Position numbers and translations under genes: made by a program. The notes under the pieces are model-generated. The model did not search any database. It was not told where the DNA came from and saw nothing but the letters and a program-made list of their open reading frames with translations. Below are positions 47,861-58,099 of a stretch of DNA of 64,000 nucleotides, piece after piece (the stretch's first letter is position 1; the number at the start of each line of letters is the position of its first letter). The stretch is from Nitrospiraceae bacterium. GTDB taxonomy: Bacteria > Nitrospirota > Nitrospiria > Nitrospirales > Nitrospiraceae. The DNA is taken from the NCBI GenBank assembly GCA_919902665.1, contig CAKKRK010000020.1, forward strand, positions 124,001-188,000, given 5' to 3'.

Positions 47861-50293
47861 ATGCGTGTACCATTTTTGTATAGCAGTAGTCGGGAGATGT
47901 TTGGCATGCGTGTGATGAGCGGAATCATTCTTCTGGCCGCCGTCACACTGACAGCGTGCGGTGGTCCTGAGGAAAGAAAAGCGAAGTACCTTGCCAAGGC
48001 GAATGAGTACATAGACGCAGCCAACTATCCCAAGGCCCGGGTCGCCCTGAGAAACGTGCTAAAGATCGATCCCAAAGACGCGGAGGCCTACTATCTCTTT
48101 GCTCAAGTCGAAGAAAAAGAGAAAAACTGGCGCAATGCTGTTCAGCTGTATCAGGAGGCTGTGCGCCTGGTCCCCGATCATGCGGCCGCCCTCATTACTC
48201 TGGCGAAGTACTATCTTGAAGCAAGACTGACGGAGCAGGTGGTTCAAGCAGCGGACACGGTGCTCAAAAAAGATCCCCGCAATCCGCAGGCCAGTGCGCT
48301 GAAAATTGCGGCTCAGGCCGTAACGGAAGCAGCCATTCCTTCGGTCATTCCCAACGCGGAGGCACTGGCGAAGGAGTTTCCAACAGACCCAGATGTTGCC
48401 ATCCTACTCGCGACATTGTACGGCCAACAACGGCGCTATAGGGAAGCGGAGACGACGTTGAGGCGTGCCCTTGACTCCCATCCGAGGGACCTAGATCTTT
48501 TGAATAATTTGAGCAGGATCTTGACGCAAGCCAACAATATGGCCGGTGCCGAGGCTGTTATGCGGTTGATGGTCGCGGCTGAACCGACATCCATTGATCA
48601 TCGAGTAAGACTTGCCCGCTTCTATGTCGGACAGGGGGCGCAGAATAAAGCGGAAGCTGTGTTGCGAGAGGCAATCGCACTGGATCCAAACAGCGAACAG
48701 CGGAGGATCATGCTCGCGGAGTTGTTTGTGAACACAAAGGATGTGGCCGCTGCCGAACAGGTGCTTCTTGATGCGGCGGAGCAAATCCCGCATTCAACCC
48801 ACATCCAATTCGGGCTCAGTGCGCTCTACAGAAAGGGCGGACAGGACCTCAAGGCTCGTCAGCGCTACGCACTATTGGTCAAGGAGTACACAGACAAACC
48901 TGTCGGCCTGGAAGCCAAGATCAAACTGGCAGAGATGGATTTTGTGGAAGGGAAGCAGGTTGACGCGGAACGTCAGGTGCAGGAGGTGTTGAAGTCCAAC
49001 CCTCGCTCATCGGATGGACTGATTCTTACAGGACGTATGGCATTGACCAGACGAAACGGAAAAGAAGCGGTGCAGGCGTTTCGCACCGTTCTGCACGATC
49101 AGCCAGAGTTGGCCACGATTCACTATCTCCTTGGCCGGGCCTATCAGTTGACCGGAGACACGAATCTTGCGAAAGACAGTTTTGAGCGGGCTGTAACGCT
49201 GTATCCAGACCAGATGGATGCGAAACGGTCTCTAGCCGTTCTTGAGAGCAAGAGCGGTCGTTATCAGCAGGCTCGCGCTCGGCTCGATGACTTGCTGAAA
49301 CAGCGTCCCGATGATGTGATTGCTCTCGACATGCTGATGACGCTGGACCTGGTCACGAAGAATTGGCAGGATGCCGAACAGACATTGGCGCGGCTTCGCC
49401 AGATATCCACCGGCAATAATCCTTTGGCCTTGTTAGCCGAAGGGCGGTTTCATGAGGCTCAGCGTCGTCTGAGCGAGGCGAGGCGAGCCTATGAGCGCGC
49501 AACGGCACTGGCTCCGAACGAACCAGAGCCACTGTTGTCTCTCGTGAAGGTAGAGGTAGCGTTAGGACAAGCATCGCAGTCCAGAACCCGTCTGGAAGCT
49601 CTTCTTGCTTCCCGCAAGGACCATTCGTTTGCGCATGGATTACTGGGAGAGGTCTTGGCCCTCACGCGAGAGTATGAAGGGGCAGTATTCCACTATCGGG
49701 AGGCCGTACGAGTAAATCCAAAGTGGATGACGCCCTGGCTCAACTGGGCCATGTTGTCGCTGTCCCAGAGGAAACCGGATATAGCCATACAGGTTCTAGG
49801 AGAAGGGCTCAAGGCCAACCCTGAGAGCGAGGAGTTGCACATGCTGTTGGCCTCTGCGCGCTCCGAGCAAGGACAGATCGATCTTGCTATAGCTGCATAT
49901 GAGACGACCTTGCGGCTGAATTCTCGAAACCTGCTGGCGGCGAATAACCTGGCAGTTCTACTTGTGGACCACAAGCGTGATCCATCGAGTTTGCAAAGGG
50001 CCTTTTCGCTCAGTCGAGATTTTGAAAAAGAGGCGCCGCATCCTCTCTTTATCGATACGCTCGGCTGGGTGCGATTTAAGATGGGGCAACAGGAAGAGGC
50101 AATTCGGTTGATGAAAGATGCCGTCGCCAAATCTCCGGACATGTCTGTCCTGAATTATCATCTTGGGATGGCATTGTTTCAGTCTGGTCAACGTGTCGAG
50201 GCCCGTACTTATTTGTCAAAGGCGCTCAAGAGTTCCGATTCATTCGAAGGGCGGCAAGACGCAGAGCAGGTGCTCGCCCAACTAAGGGGGTAA
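47861..50293 (+). CDS. PEP-CTERM-system TPR-repeat lipoprotein (PrsT-like)
   Basis: lipobox LTAC, ~20 TPR-like repeats; position within exosortase/EPS locus. Confidence 0.82.
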   Translation: MRVPFLYSSSREMFGMRVMSGIILLAAVTLTACGGPEERKAKYLAKANEYIDAANYPKARVALRNVLKIDPKDAEAYYLFAQVEEKEKNWRNAVQLYQEAVRLVPDHAAALITLAKYYLEARLTEQVVQAADTVLKKDPRNPQASALKIAAQAVTEAAIPSVIPNAEALAKEFPTDPDVAILLATLYGQQRRYREAETTLRRALDSHPRDLDLLNNLSRILTQANNMAGAEAVMRLMVAAEPTSIDHRVRLARFYVGQGAQNKAEAVLREAIALDPNSEQRRIMLAELFVNTKDVAAAEQVLLDAAEQIPHSTHIQFGLSALYRKGGQDLKARQRYALLVKEYTDKPVGLEAKIKLAEMDFVEGKQVDAERQVQEVLKSNPRSSDGLILTGRMALTRRNGKEAVQAFRTVLHDQPELATIHYLLGRAYQLTGDTNLAKDSFERAVTLYPDQMDAKRSLAVLESKSGRYQQARARLDDLLKQRPDDVIALDMLMTLDLVTKNWQDAEQTLARLRQISTGNNPLALLAEGRFHEAQRRLSEARRAYERATALAPNEPEPLLSLVKVEVALGQASQSRTRLEALLASRKDHSFAHGLLGEVLALTREYEGAVFHYREAVRVNPKWMTPWLNWAMLSLSQRKPDIAIQVLGEGLKANPESEELHMLLASARSEQGQIDLAIAAYETTLRLNSRNLLAANNLAVLLVDHKRDPSSLQRAFSLSRDFEKEAPHPLFIDTLGWVRFKMGQQEEAIRLMKDAVAKSPDMSVLNYHLGMALFQSGQRVEARTYLSKALKSSDSFEGRQDAEQVLAQLRG

Positions 50294-50302
50294 GGATAAT
50301 TT

Positions 50303-50905
50303 ATGTTTCGTTCAGTGCGAGTATTGTTGATTAGGGGGGTGATGGCTGCTGCCGTTGCGATGATGGCGATGCCTGTGCATGCAGATGATGCCATACAGCC
50401 TGCGTTGGTGTTGCAACTGGATCCAGGATACCGGCTTGGCGCAGAGGATGTTTTGCTGGTATCGGTCTGGAAGGATGAACAGTTGACGCGAGAGGTGGTG
50501 GTTCGTCCAGACGGCATGTTTTCGTTTCCCCTCGTCGGCGATATACAGGCGGAAGAGCGAACGGTCGAGGACATTCGCGGCGATCTCGTGAAACGGCTGA
50601 TCAAGTATATTCCGAATCCCAATGTGTCCATTGCGGTCACGAAAGTGATCAGTTACAAGGTCTACGTCGTCGGACGAGTGAATAAGCCGGGTGAGTATGT
50701 GGTCGGCCATTACACCGATGTGCTGCAGGCGCTCAGCCTGGCTGGCGGACTCACTCCGTTTGCTGCAGAAAACGAGATCAAGGTCATGCGTCGAGTGAGA
50801 GGGGAACAATACGCCATTCCCTTTCGCTATGGAGATGTGCGGAAAGGCAGAGATCTGGAGCAGAACATCATTCTCCATCGTGGTGACGTGGTCATGGTGC
50901 CTTGA
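50303..50905 (+). CDS. Polysaccharide export protein (Wza/SLBB-like)
   Basis: YRLGAEDVLLVSVWKDEQLTREVVVRPDGMFSFPLVGDIQAEERTVEDI...VYVVGRVNKPGEY. Confidence 0.93.
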   Translation: MFRSVRVLLIRGVMAAAVAMMAMPVHADDAIQPALVLQLDPGYRLGAEDVLLVSVWKDEQLTREVVVRPDGMFSFPLVGDIQAEERTVEDIRGDLVKRLIKYIPNPNVSIAVTKVISYKVYVVGRVNKPGEYVVGHYTDVLQALSLAGGLTPFAAENEIKVMRRVRGEQYAIPFRYGDVRKGRDLEQNIILHRGDVVMVP

Positions 50906-52140
50906 GCAACGTCACGTCTATGCGACCGAGTTGCAAGGGAAGAGGTCATGGGTGGAGTCGAAGCGACATTGTTTATTGTGTTTTCGTGGCGGTGATCATG
51001 ACGGCCAATATGGCGCCGAGAAGCGAGGCTGCTGAATGGTCACTCGCACCTTCTATCGGTGCCAAAGGGGTCTATAACAGCAACTTGCTCTTGACCCCTC
51101 TACCTCATGACAAGACCTACGGCTATTGGGTGACTCCAGCAGCAGAGTTTTCCGGCAAGACCGAACGCCTTGATGTCAGTAGCCGGATTGCCGCGGATGT
51201 CGTTGGATATTTCGGTGGGGAGGACCGGCAGTTCACAAATGTCTTCGCCCCGTTGTCCGTACGGTACAAGACCGAGAATGATCTTATTGGTTTCACAGGC
51301 GGCTTTACCCGTGACAATACGTTGCTGAGCGAATTGCAAGAGACGGGGGTCGTTCTACAGTTCGCTCAGCGCAATCAGTGGACATTGAACCCAACCTGGA
51401 CAAGAAAGTTGAGCGAAAAACTGTCATTTCAATCGAATGCACAGTTTTCCGATACCACGTATGAGACTGCCAGGTTGGTTGACAATCGATTGGTGGGTGG
51501 GTCCGGAGGATTGCTGTATCAGCTGAGCGAGCGGGATCAAATCCAATTATCAGGGTCGTATACTCACTTTCGCACGACCGGGTCACCGTTTGGGTTTCAA
51601 GCTAATTATCCTGGAATCAACATGAGCCTGACGCATGCCTTCTCTGAATCGCTGACAGGGACGATCAACGGTGGTCCGAGATTCTTGTCTTCAACCTCGC
51701 AGGCTCCGCTTGGTGCCATTACGGCTTACGATACAGTGTGGTTGGCAGGAGCGAACATGACAAAGAATTGGGAGAAGGCCACAGTGCGCGTGACTTTTGC
51801 TCGAGATCTGGCCCCCAGTGGATTCGGATTATTGATTCAGACCAATCGGGGAGAGATCGCTGGTTCCTATGAGTTTTCAGAAATCTTGACAGGTTCCCTG
51901 AATCTGGCTGGAATTCTCACGTCCGGAAAGAGCAGCGCGACTATCGGCGGAGTCTTTCCGGATAGCAGCTATGTCAGCCTGACGCCGAAGCTCTCCTGGA
52001 AGGTACTGGAATGGTGGCAGGCGGAGGTGTCGTATATGTACCGATGGCGCGATGTTGACACTGCCGCAGATTCAGCCGAGTCCCATGCGACGACGTTCAT
52101 GGTGACCTACTATCCACCCAAACTTTCATTTTCTCACTAA
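50902..52140 (+). CDS. Outer-membrane beta-barrel protein of the EPS system
   Basis: TTG start; repeated amphipathic strands, SNLLLTP...FSGKTERLDVSSRIAADV..., ends FMVTYYPPKLSFSH. Confidence 0.65.
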   Translation: MSNVTSMRPSCKGRGHGWSRSDIVYCVFVAVIMTANMAPRSEAAEWSLAPSIGAKGVYNSNLLLTPLPHDKTYGYWVTPAAEFSGKTERLDVSSRIAADVVGYFGGEDRQFTNVFAPLSVRYKTENDLIGFTGGFTRDNTLLSELQETGVVLQFAQRNQWTLNPTWTRKLSEKLSFQSNAQFSDTTYETARLVDNRLVGGSGGLLYQLSERDQIQLSGSYTHFRTTGSPFGFQANYPGINMSLTHAFSESLTGTINGGPRFLSSTSQAPLGAITAYDTVWLAGANMTKNWEKATVRVTFARDLAPSGFGLLIQTNRGEIAGSYEFSEILTGSLNLAGILTSGKSSATIGGVFPDSSYVSLTPKLSWKVLEWWQAEVSYMYRWRDVDTAADSAESHATTFMVTYYPPKLSFSH

Positions 52141-52144
52141 GGCT

Positions 52145-53908
52145 ATGACACAGAAGCTACAGGCATCCGAACCGACCATGAGCATGAAGGACTATTTCGC
52201 AGCCTTTCATCGCCGCCGGAAACTGATCCTTCTCACTGGTATGGGGATCTTGACCCTGTCCTTGACGCTCGCATTTCTGTGGCCGCCGACCTATAAGTCG
52301 ACGGCCACCATCTTAATTGAGGAGCAGGAGATTCCTTCCGATCTCGTCCGTTCGACCATCACCAGTTATGCCGATCAACGGATTGAGACGATCAAGCAAC
52401 AGGTGATGAGCCGCACGACCCTCTGGAAAGTGGTCGAACAATTCAATCTTTACCAAGATTTGCGGAAGAACAGTCCGGCCGAAGAAATCGTCAAACGCTT
52501 CATCAAGGACATCGAGGTGGAAGTGATCAGTGCCGACGTCGTGGATAAGCGCACGCAGCATGCGACCAAGGCGACCATTGCTTTTATGGTGGCATATCAA
52601 AATCAATCCCCGGAGTTGGCGCAGAAGGTAGCGAATGAGCTGACCAGCTTATTTTTGGGGGAAAACTTGAAGAGTCGCGAGCGGCAAGCACAGGAGGCGA
52701 CGTCATTTCTTCAGCAGGAAGCGGACAATCTCGCCCGGCATATCGGTGAGATCGATGAGAAAGTTGCGTCGTTTAAACATCGAGTAGGCGGAGCGCTTCC
52801 TGAGCTCATGCCGCTCAATCAGCAGATGATGAATCAAGCTGAGCGCGAGTTGATGGATATCGATCAACAGATCCGAGGCCATGAAGAGCGCAAAAGCTAT
52901 CTCGAAGGAGAATTGGCGACGATCAAGCCGAACACGCCGATTCTATCAGTCACGGGGGAACGCATTTTGGACTCCTCCGAGCGCGTACGGGCGCTTCGAG
53001 CTGAATTTGCAGGGGCAGCTGCCAATCTGTCACCGGACCATCCGGATATCATGAAGATGAAACAAGAGATTGATGCCTTGGAGAAAGAGAGCGGGCAGGG
53101 CCCTGATGCGGAGGAACTCTCCAAGCGCCTGCTCGACGCCCGTACCACTCTTGCGGCTGACATGGAACGGCTGGGGAGCGAGCATCCTGATATTCTTCAA
53201 GCACGGAGGAAAATTGCCGCACTCGAACAGGAAGCGGGTCGGCTGGGAACCATGTCGTTTGCGCAGAGGACTCAGAGACCTGAAAATCCCGCCTATATCA
53301 ATCTTCAAGCTCAGCTGAATTCCGCAACCTCTTCGTTGGAAGCCCTTCGCAAGACTCGTGTGGATGTGAAGCGCCGACTTCAGGAGTATGCGACGCGTCT
53401 GGAACGGGCTCCGGAGATTGAACCGGAGTACTTGGTGCTGACGCGGGATCGCGATACATCTGGGCAAAAGTATCAGGAAATCCGCTCGCGATTATTGGAA
53501 GCGAAGGTGTCGGAAGGTTTGGAGGTTCAGCGAAAAGGCGAACGCTTTTCACTGATCGACCCGCCCAGTCTTCCGGAAAAACCGTATAAGCCGAATCGCA
53601 TGGCCATCGTTCTCCTTGGTTGCATTCTTGCCGTAGGCACCGGAGTCGGCTTAGGGGCGGCGGCCGAGTCACTTGACCATTCGATCAGGACACCCGATCA
53701 GCTCGTCGCCTTGACGCAGCAGTTCCCCTTGGCCGTGATTCCGTTCATGCCGAACGAGGATGATGTCTCGCATGCGAGACTACGACGGTGGGTCGTTCAG
53801 ACGGCAGGGCTAGGTGCCGTTGCGACAGGCCTTGTTGTGTTACATGTGTTTATCATGCCGTTGGATGTTCTGTGGTTTACCGCTCTGCGGCGGTTTGGGG
53901 TGGAATAA
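52145..53908 (+). CDS. Chain-length determinant / Wzz-GumC family protein
   Basis: MSMKDYFAAFHRRRKLILLTGMGILTLSLTLAFLWPPTYKSTATILIEEQ; coiled coils; C-terminal TM. Confidence 0.9.
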   Translation: MTQKLQASEPTMSMKDYFAAFHRRRKLILLTGMGILTLSLTLAFLWPPTYKSTATILIEEQEIPSDLVRSTITSYADQRIETIKQQVMSRTTLWKVVEQFNLYQDLRKNSPAEEIVKRFIKDIEVEVISADVVDKRTQHATKATIAFMVAYQNQSPELAQKVANELTSLFLGENLKSRERQAQEATSFLQQEADNLARHIGEIDEKVASFKHRVGGALPELMPLNQQMMNQAERELMDIDQQIRGHEERKSYLEGELATIKPNTPILSVTGERILDSSERVRALRAEFAGAAANLSPDHPDIMKMKQEIDALEKESGQGPDAEELSKRLLDARTTLAADMERLGSEHPDILQARRKIAALEQEAGRLGTMSFAQRTQRPENPAYINLQAQLNSATSSLEALRKTRVDVKRRLQEYATRLERAPEIEPEYLVLTRDRDTSGQKYQEIRSRLLEAKVSEGLEVQRKGERFSLIDPPSLPEKPYKPNRMAIVLLGCILAVGTGVGLGAAAESLDHSIRTPDQLVALTQQFPLAVIPFMPNEDDVSHARLRRWVVQTAGLGAVATGLVVLHVFIMPLDVLWFTALRRFGVE

Positions 53909-53922
53909 GGTAATAGATTAAT

Positions 53923-54747
53923 ATGAATCGAATTCGGACCGCGCTTGAATTGTACAAGGATTTGCGAGGCTCTTCTTCCCATGAGGAGAGCCCGAAGAAG
54001 ACCGTTCACTCGGTACCGCCGCCGATCACCTATACCAAAACCAGATCGCTGAGTATTCCGCACGAGGTGCTGCATAGGCATCGAGTCATGGCCGCGCACA
54101 ACAACGGACCGTTCGTCGATGCATACAAAATTCTTCGAACACAGGTCACGCAGCGATTGCGAGAGAATGGATGGAATGTGGTGGGGGTGACGAGTCCTGG
54201 GTACGGCGAGGGTAAGACACTGACGGCCGTCAATTTGGCCGTGAGTCTTGCCATGGAAACAACCCAGACGGTCCTTCTCGTCGATTCTGATTTGCAGGAC
54301 CCCACGGTGCATCAGGTATTCGGCTTGACCGACTGTCTTGGTCTTGCGGATTATTTGTTGGACGATCAGCCGGTCGAGGATCTACTGCTTCATCCAGGAA
54401 TAGGGCGATTCGTCCTGTTGCCAGGGGGGCGGGCGATCTCCAGCTCCACCGAAATTTTGACTTCGCCGAAAATGGTGGCGCTCGTTGAGGAGTTGAAGCA
54501 TCGGTATCCCTCCCGAGTCGTCATCTTCGACCTCCCTCCGTTGCTCCATACGGCGGATGTCTTGGCCTTTTCTCCCTACACGGATGCGCTGCTGATGGTG
54601 GTGGAGGAGGGGAAGACGACGGGCGAAGAACTGCAGCGGGCCCTGGCGTTGGTTAAGAATTCACGTCCTGTTCTGGGAACGGTGTTAAACAAGGCAGGGC
54701 GATCGTCTCTGACTCTTGCGCAGATGAAGACCATGGTGGCCACGTAG
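53923..54747 (+). CDS. CpsD/BY-kinase-like P-loop ATPase
   Basis: VVGVTSPGYGEGKTLTAVNLAVSLAMETTQTVLLVDSDLQDP...VVIFDLPPLLHTADVLAFSPYTDALLMVVEEG. Confidence 0.9.
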   Translation: MNRIRTALELYKDLRGSSSHEESPKKTVHSVPPPITYTKTRSLSIPHEVLHRHRVMAAHNNGPFVDAYKILRTQVTQRLRENGWNVVGVTSPGYGEGKTLTAVNLAVSLAMETTQTVLLVDSDLQDPTVHQVFGLTDCLGLADYLLDDQPVEDLLLHPGIGRFVLLPGGRAISSSTEILTSPKMVALVEELKHRYPSRVVIFDLPPLLHTADVLAFSPYTDALLMVVEEGKTTGEELQRALALVKNSRPVLGTVLNKAGRSSLTLAQMKTMVAT

Positions 54748-54778
54748 CCCGTGAGGTCGGCCATCGAACGGCGCACCT

Positions 54779-56185
54779 ATGTATGAAGCATTCTATCGAT
54801 TCAAGGCTAAGCCGTTCGCGCTCTTGCCGGACAGCAGTTTCCTGTACCACGGCTCGGAGCACCAGACCGCCTATAGCCTGTTGGAATATGGGATTCTGAG
54901 TCAGGCGCCGTTTATGGTGCTGACTGGCGATCCCGGCATGGGGAAGACATCTCTTCTTCAGAAGCTCATCGCTGAGCATGGCAGCAAACATAAAATTGGG
55001 CTGGTCACTAACGCTCGTTATGATATTGAGCAGCTCTTGCCATGGATTCTGTTGTCTCTTGGGTTAAGTACGAAGCGGCTTGATCCGATCGAAGCCTACC
55101 ATCTCTTTTCAGAGTTTCTGTCTCAAGAAGCGAAGCGCTCGCGACGGGTGATTCTCATCGTTGATGAAGCGCAAAGTCTGGGTGCTGAGTTGCTCGAAGA
55201 GTTGCGGCTGTTGTCCAACATGAACGATGGCAAGACCTTGAAGCTGCAGATCATCCTCTCAGGCCAACCCGATCTCCAAACACTGCTTCGGCGTATCGAC
55301 ATGACGCAATTCGCGCAGCGGATCGTCGTCGACTATCATCTGAAACCGCTCTCGGAAAGTGATACCGCCCATTGTATTCGCCATCGATTACGAGTTGCCG
55401 GTGGATTGCCGTCTCTCTTTACGAACAAAGCCTGTGCGTTGGTGCATCGATTGAGTCGAGGGAATCCGAGACTGATCAATCAAGTCTCCGATATCGCCTT
55501 GACCTACGGGTACGCCGAACAAGTGAGAATCATTACCTCCAAGTTGGTGGCCCAAGCTGCCCTTGATCGAAGCAAAGGCGGAATCCTTCCCCTGGCCGAG
55601 CAAGAGGAGTTGGTGGGACTCGCGGCGGATCCTGACGATCCCGCGGAACTGGATGATCCTATTCCAAGCCCAGGGCTGAATACGGTGGCTGTTGAATCGG
55701 CCGAGGCCCAGTCGATGAGCCCTCCAGAGGATGACTATGCGCGAGCGATGGATCTTAAAGAACTAGGGCGATTGGAAGACGCGGTCGAGTTGTTTCATTC
55801 GGCAGCCAGGGACAAATCCATGTGGTTCAAGGCCTATGCACAAGTCGGATTGTGTTACGTCAAGATGAAAGAACACCATGCGGCGATACAGGCATTCCGC
55901 ACGGCTCTGGACGATCCCACAGCCTTGCAACAGGATATGCTTGACGTGCTTTATGTCTTGGGACGCAGTCTCGAGTCCATCGGAAAGGCCGACCAAGCGG
56001 TCGAGGTGTACCATCGAATCAATCAGGTGGCCCCAACGTATCGAGATGTCACGAGCCGGTTGCGAGGATTGCAGTCGCCCCGGAAACAGTCAAATCCGAA
56101 ATTGAAGTTTGCCGCGAAACAGCACTCGTGGGTCACCGGTCTGGCAGATGCTGTCCAACGCTTGTTTGTCGGCAGCAGGAAGTAG
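54779..56185 (+). CDS. ExeA/XrtA-associated AAA ATPase with C-terminal TPR
   Basis: MYEAFYRFKAKPFALLPDSSFLYHG...LTGDPGMGKTSLLQKL...ILIVDEAQSLGAELLEELRLLSN. Confidence 0.88.
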   Translation: MYEAFYRFKAKPFALLPDSSFLYHGSEHQTAYSLLEYGILSQAPFMVLTGDPGMGKTSLLQKLIAEHGSKHKIGLVTNARYDIEQLLPWILLSLGLSTKRLDPIEAYHLFSEFLSQEAKRSRRVILIVDEAQSLGAELLEELRLLSNMNDGKTLKLQIILSGQPDLQTLLRRIDMTQFAQRIVVDYHLKPLSESDTAHCIRHRLRVAGGLPSLFTNKACALVHRLSRGNPRLINQVSDIALTYGYAEQVRIITSKLVAQAALDRSKGGILPLAEQEELVGLAADPDDPAELDDPIPSPGLNTVAVESAEAQSMSPPEDDYARAMDLKELGRLEDAVELFHSAARDKSMWFKAYAQVGLCYVKMKEHHAAIQAFRTALDDPTALQQDMLDVLYVLGRSLESIGKADQAVEVYHRINQVAPTYRDVTSRLRGLQSPRKQSNPKLKFAAKQHSWVTGLADAVQRLFVGSRK

Positions 56186-56270
56186 ACGTCCATTTCTTTC
56201 CTCTACACGATACGATTTCTGCCTTGATTGATGGGTGCCGTTGGGAGTTGGGAAGAGTAATGAGAGAGTC

Positions 56271-56699
56271 ATGTCAGATTCGATCAAGGACACATCCGAC
56301 CCTGAAGTGAGCCCGGCGGAGCGCTATGAGCGGGGAGTCGCGCTCAAAAAGGCTGGGCTGCATAAGGCCGCTATCGATCAGTTTGAGATGGCTGCCGTCG
56401 ATACGTCATTGGCCGTGAAAGCTAATGCGCAGATTGGACTTTGTTATAAATTATCAGGCTGCTATGAGGAGGCCATCCCGGCGTTTCAGAAGGCGCTCAA
56501 ATCCACACCGGCCTCATCAAAGGAGACCGTTCAGATACTCTATGTCCTCGGTCGAACCCTGGAATCGTTGGGCCGGATCGCAGAAACACTCGAAGCCTAT
56601 CGCTGGATCAGGCGGGAAGATCCAGCCTATCGGGATGTGGCTGAACGTATCGAGCAACTCAGCTCTCGCCGTCCGACAGTGGCCACAAAAAAGAACTAG
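56271..56699 (+). CDS. Small TPR protein, paralogous to the C-terminus of the preceding ATPase
   Basis: YERGVALKKAGLHKAAIDQFEMAAVDTSLAVKANAQIGLCYKLSGCYEEAIPAFQKAL...LYVLGRTLESLGR. Confidence 0.8.
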   Translation: MSDSIKDTSDPEVSPAERYERGVALKKAGLHKAAIDQFEMAAVDTSLAVKANAQIGLCYKLSGCYEEAIPAFQKALKSTPASSKETVQILYVLGRTLESLGRIAETLEAYRWIRREDPAYRDVAERIEQLSSRRPTVATKKN

Positions 56700-56712
56700 T
56701 ATGAGACAGCAG

Positions 56713-56916
56713 CTACGTGGACAATGAGGGGACTCGCAATTCGTATCCGAACCCTTGCCGTCGCAGGCAGATGAGTTCTCGTCGACTGAGTTCATCCACG
56801 AGCGAGAACACCTGATTCCAGGTGAACTCTGGAAGATATGATATGAGTTCTTCAAGTTGGATTTGTCGCCGCTCGTGGACGATGGCTAATAGTTTCACTG
56901 CAGCCTGTTGAGTCAT
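56713..56916 (-). CDS. Small winged-helix-like hypothetical protein
   Basis: QLEELISYLPEFTWNQVFSLVDELSRRELICLRRQGFGYELRVP. Confidence 0.55.
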   Translation of the reverse strand: MTQQAAVKLLAIVHERRQIQLEELISYLPEFTWNQVFSLVDELSRRELICLRRQGFGYELRVPSLST

Positions 56917-57431
56917 CGAGATCCTCCTTGGTTACACAGATCATGGTAAACGGAATCGTGAGGCTCTGCCCTCAAGGTCGGACTCCACCGAACGGCCATA
57001 ACGCGAACGATTCCTAACACCAGCACAATGCCGCAGAGCACCGTCAGCGCTTGCCAGTCACCTCCTTTGAACCACTGGGAAATCACTTCCGTCAGCATGA
57101 CGACCAGGATCGTATCAACAATGAACGTCACCTTGACGCGACCTTCCCGAAAGTAGGTCACCGTCGTTTTGAATACTTCGACAATGGCCAGCAAGATGAG
57201 TGTATTGACGATGACTTGCCGCAATACGACTTCGGCCGAGTGATCGAGGAGCAAGCGGATATCCCAAAACGTTTTGAGCGCGCCTCCGGTTAGAGCGGTC
57301 AGGAGCGTCAGAATCACGAGGCTGAGCACTCCCTTCATGGCCAAGCTCCATACCTCAAGAGGATCGAGATGAGCGGCCCGGCGCCAGAGAACCCCGCTAT
57401 CAAACAGACGAAGTGCTTCGAGTGCTGGCAT
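56913..57431 (-). CDS. PsiE-like (phosphate-starvation-inducible) membrane protein
   Basis: four TM; VFKTTVTYFREGRVKVTFIVDTILVVMLTEVISQWFKGGDWQAL. Confidence 0.75.
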   Translation of the reverse strand: MPALEALRLFDSGVLWRRAAHLDPLEVWSLAMKGVLSLVILTLLTALTGGALKTFWDIRLLLDHSAEVVLRQVIVNTLILLAIVEVFKTTVTYFREGRVKVTFIVDTILVVMLTEVISQWFKGGDWQALTVLCGIVLVLGIVRVMAVRWSPTLRAEPHDSVYHDLCNQGGSR

Positions 57432-57565
57432 AGTCTTCTTCCTTTCCGTTGTATCTGCTTAGGAGAATATCCGGCCATCGTTTCAGAACGGTCACATAGA
57501 GGTAAAACTTGTGTTAACTGCCTAGTTGCGGTGTGGTAGGCTCACGCCCTATAGAGGGAGGTCGT

Positions 57566-58099
57566 ATGGACTGTATTCTGATTCGCCATGGTATTGCAGT
57601 AGAACCTGACGAGTGGGAAGGAACGGAAGAAAATCGTCCGCTTACAGAGAAAGGCAAAAAACGTGTCAAGCAGGCCGCTATTGGGATCGCTGCACTCGAC
57701 TGTAAGCCGACTCATCTGTTTACGAGCCCGTTCGTGCGGGCCTATGATACCGCGAGGATCCTGCGTACGGTCGTCTGTCCGGTTCTGAAGGTCGAGACAC
57801 GGGAAGAGTTAGCTGTCGGAGCGAAGCCTGAGCAGCTTGTTGCACTTCTCAACACGCTTCCCTCGGACTCGGTGGTGATCTGTGTGGGACATGAGCCTCA
57901 GCTTGGTGAAGCTGTGAGTCTGTTGCTCTGTGGAAAAGTATTTCCCAACTTTCCTTTCAAGAAGTCTGGCGCTGCATGCATTGAGGCAGAGGGCATCATC
58001 AAGCCGAATCAGGGGCGGTTGCGCTGGTGGTTGCCACCGCTGCAGCTGCGGGTCTTGGGCAAGCGAACGCGGACAGAGAAACAGGATGAATCGTCTTAG
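57566..58099 (+). CDS. sixA: Phosphohistidine phosphatase SixA
   Basis: MDCILIRHGIAVEPDEWEGTEENRPLTEKGKKRVKQ...HLFTSPFVRAYDTARIL. Confidence 0.9.
   Translation: MDCILIRHGIAVEPDEWEGTEENRPLTEKGKKRVKQAAIGIAALDCKPTHLFTSPFVRAYDTARILRTVVCPVLKVETREELAVGAKPEQLVALLNTLPSDSVVICVGHEPQLGEAVSLLLCGKVFPNFPFKKSGAACIEAEGIIKPNQGRLRWWLPPLQLRVLGKRTRTEKQDESS

Noticed and set aside
58096-58099. Overlapping tail-to-tail stop codons (TTAG) of sixA and the tmk-like gene
   Set aside because: Real, but common in compact genomes; not evidence of anything special alone.
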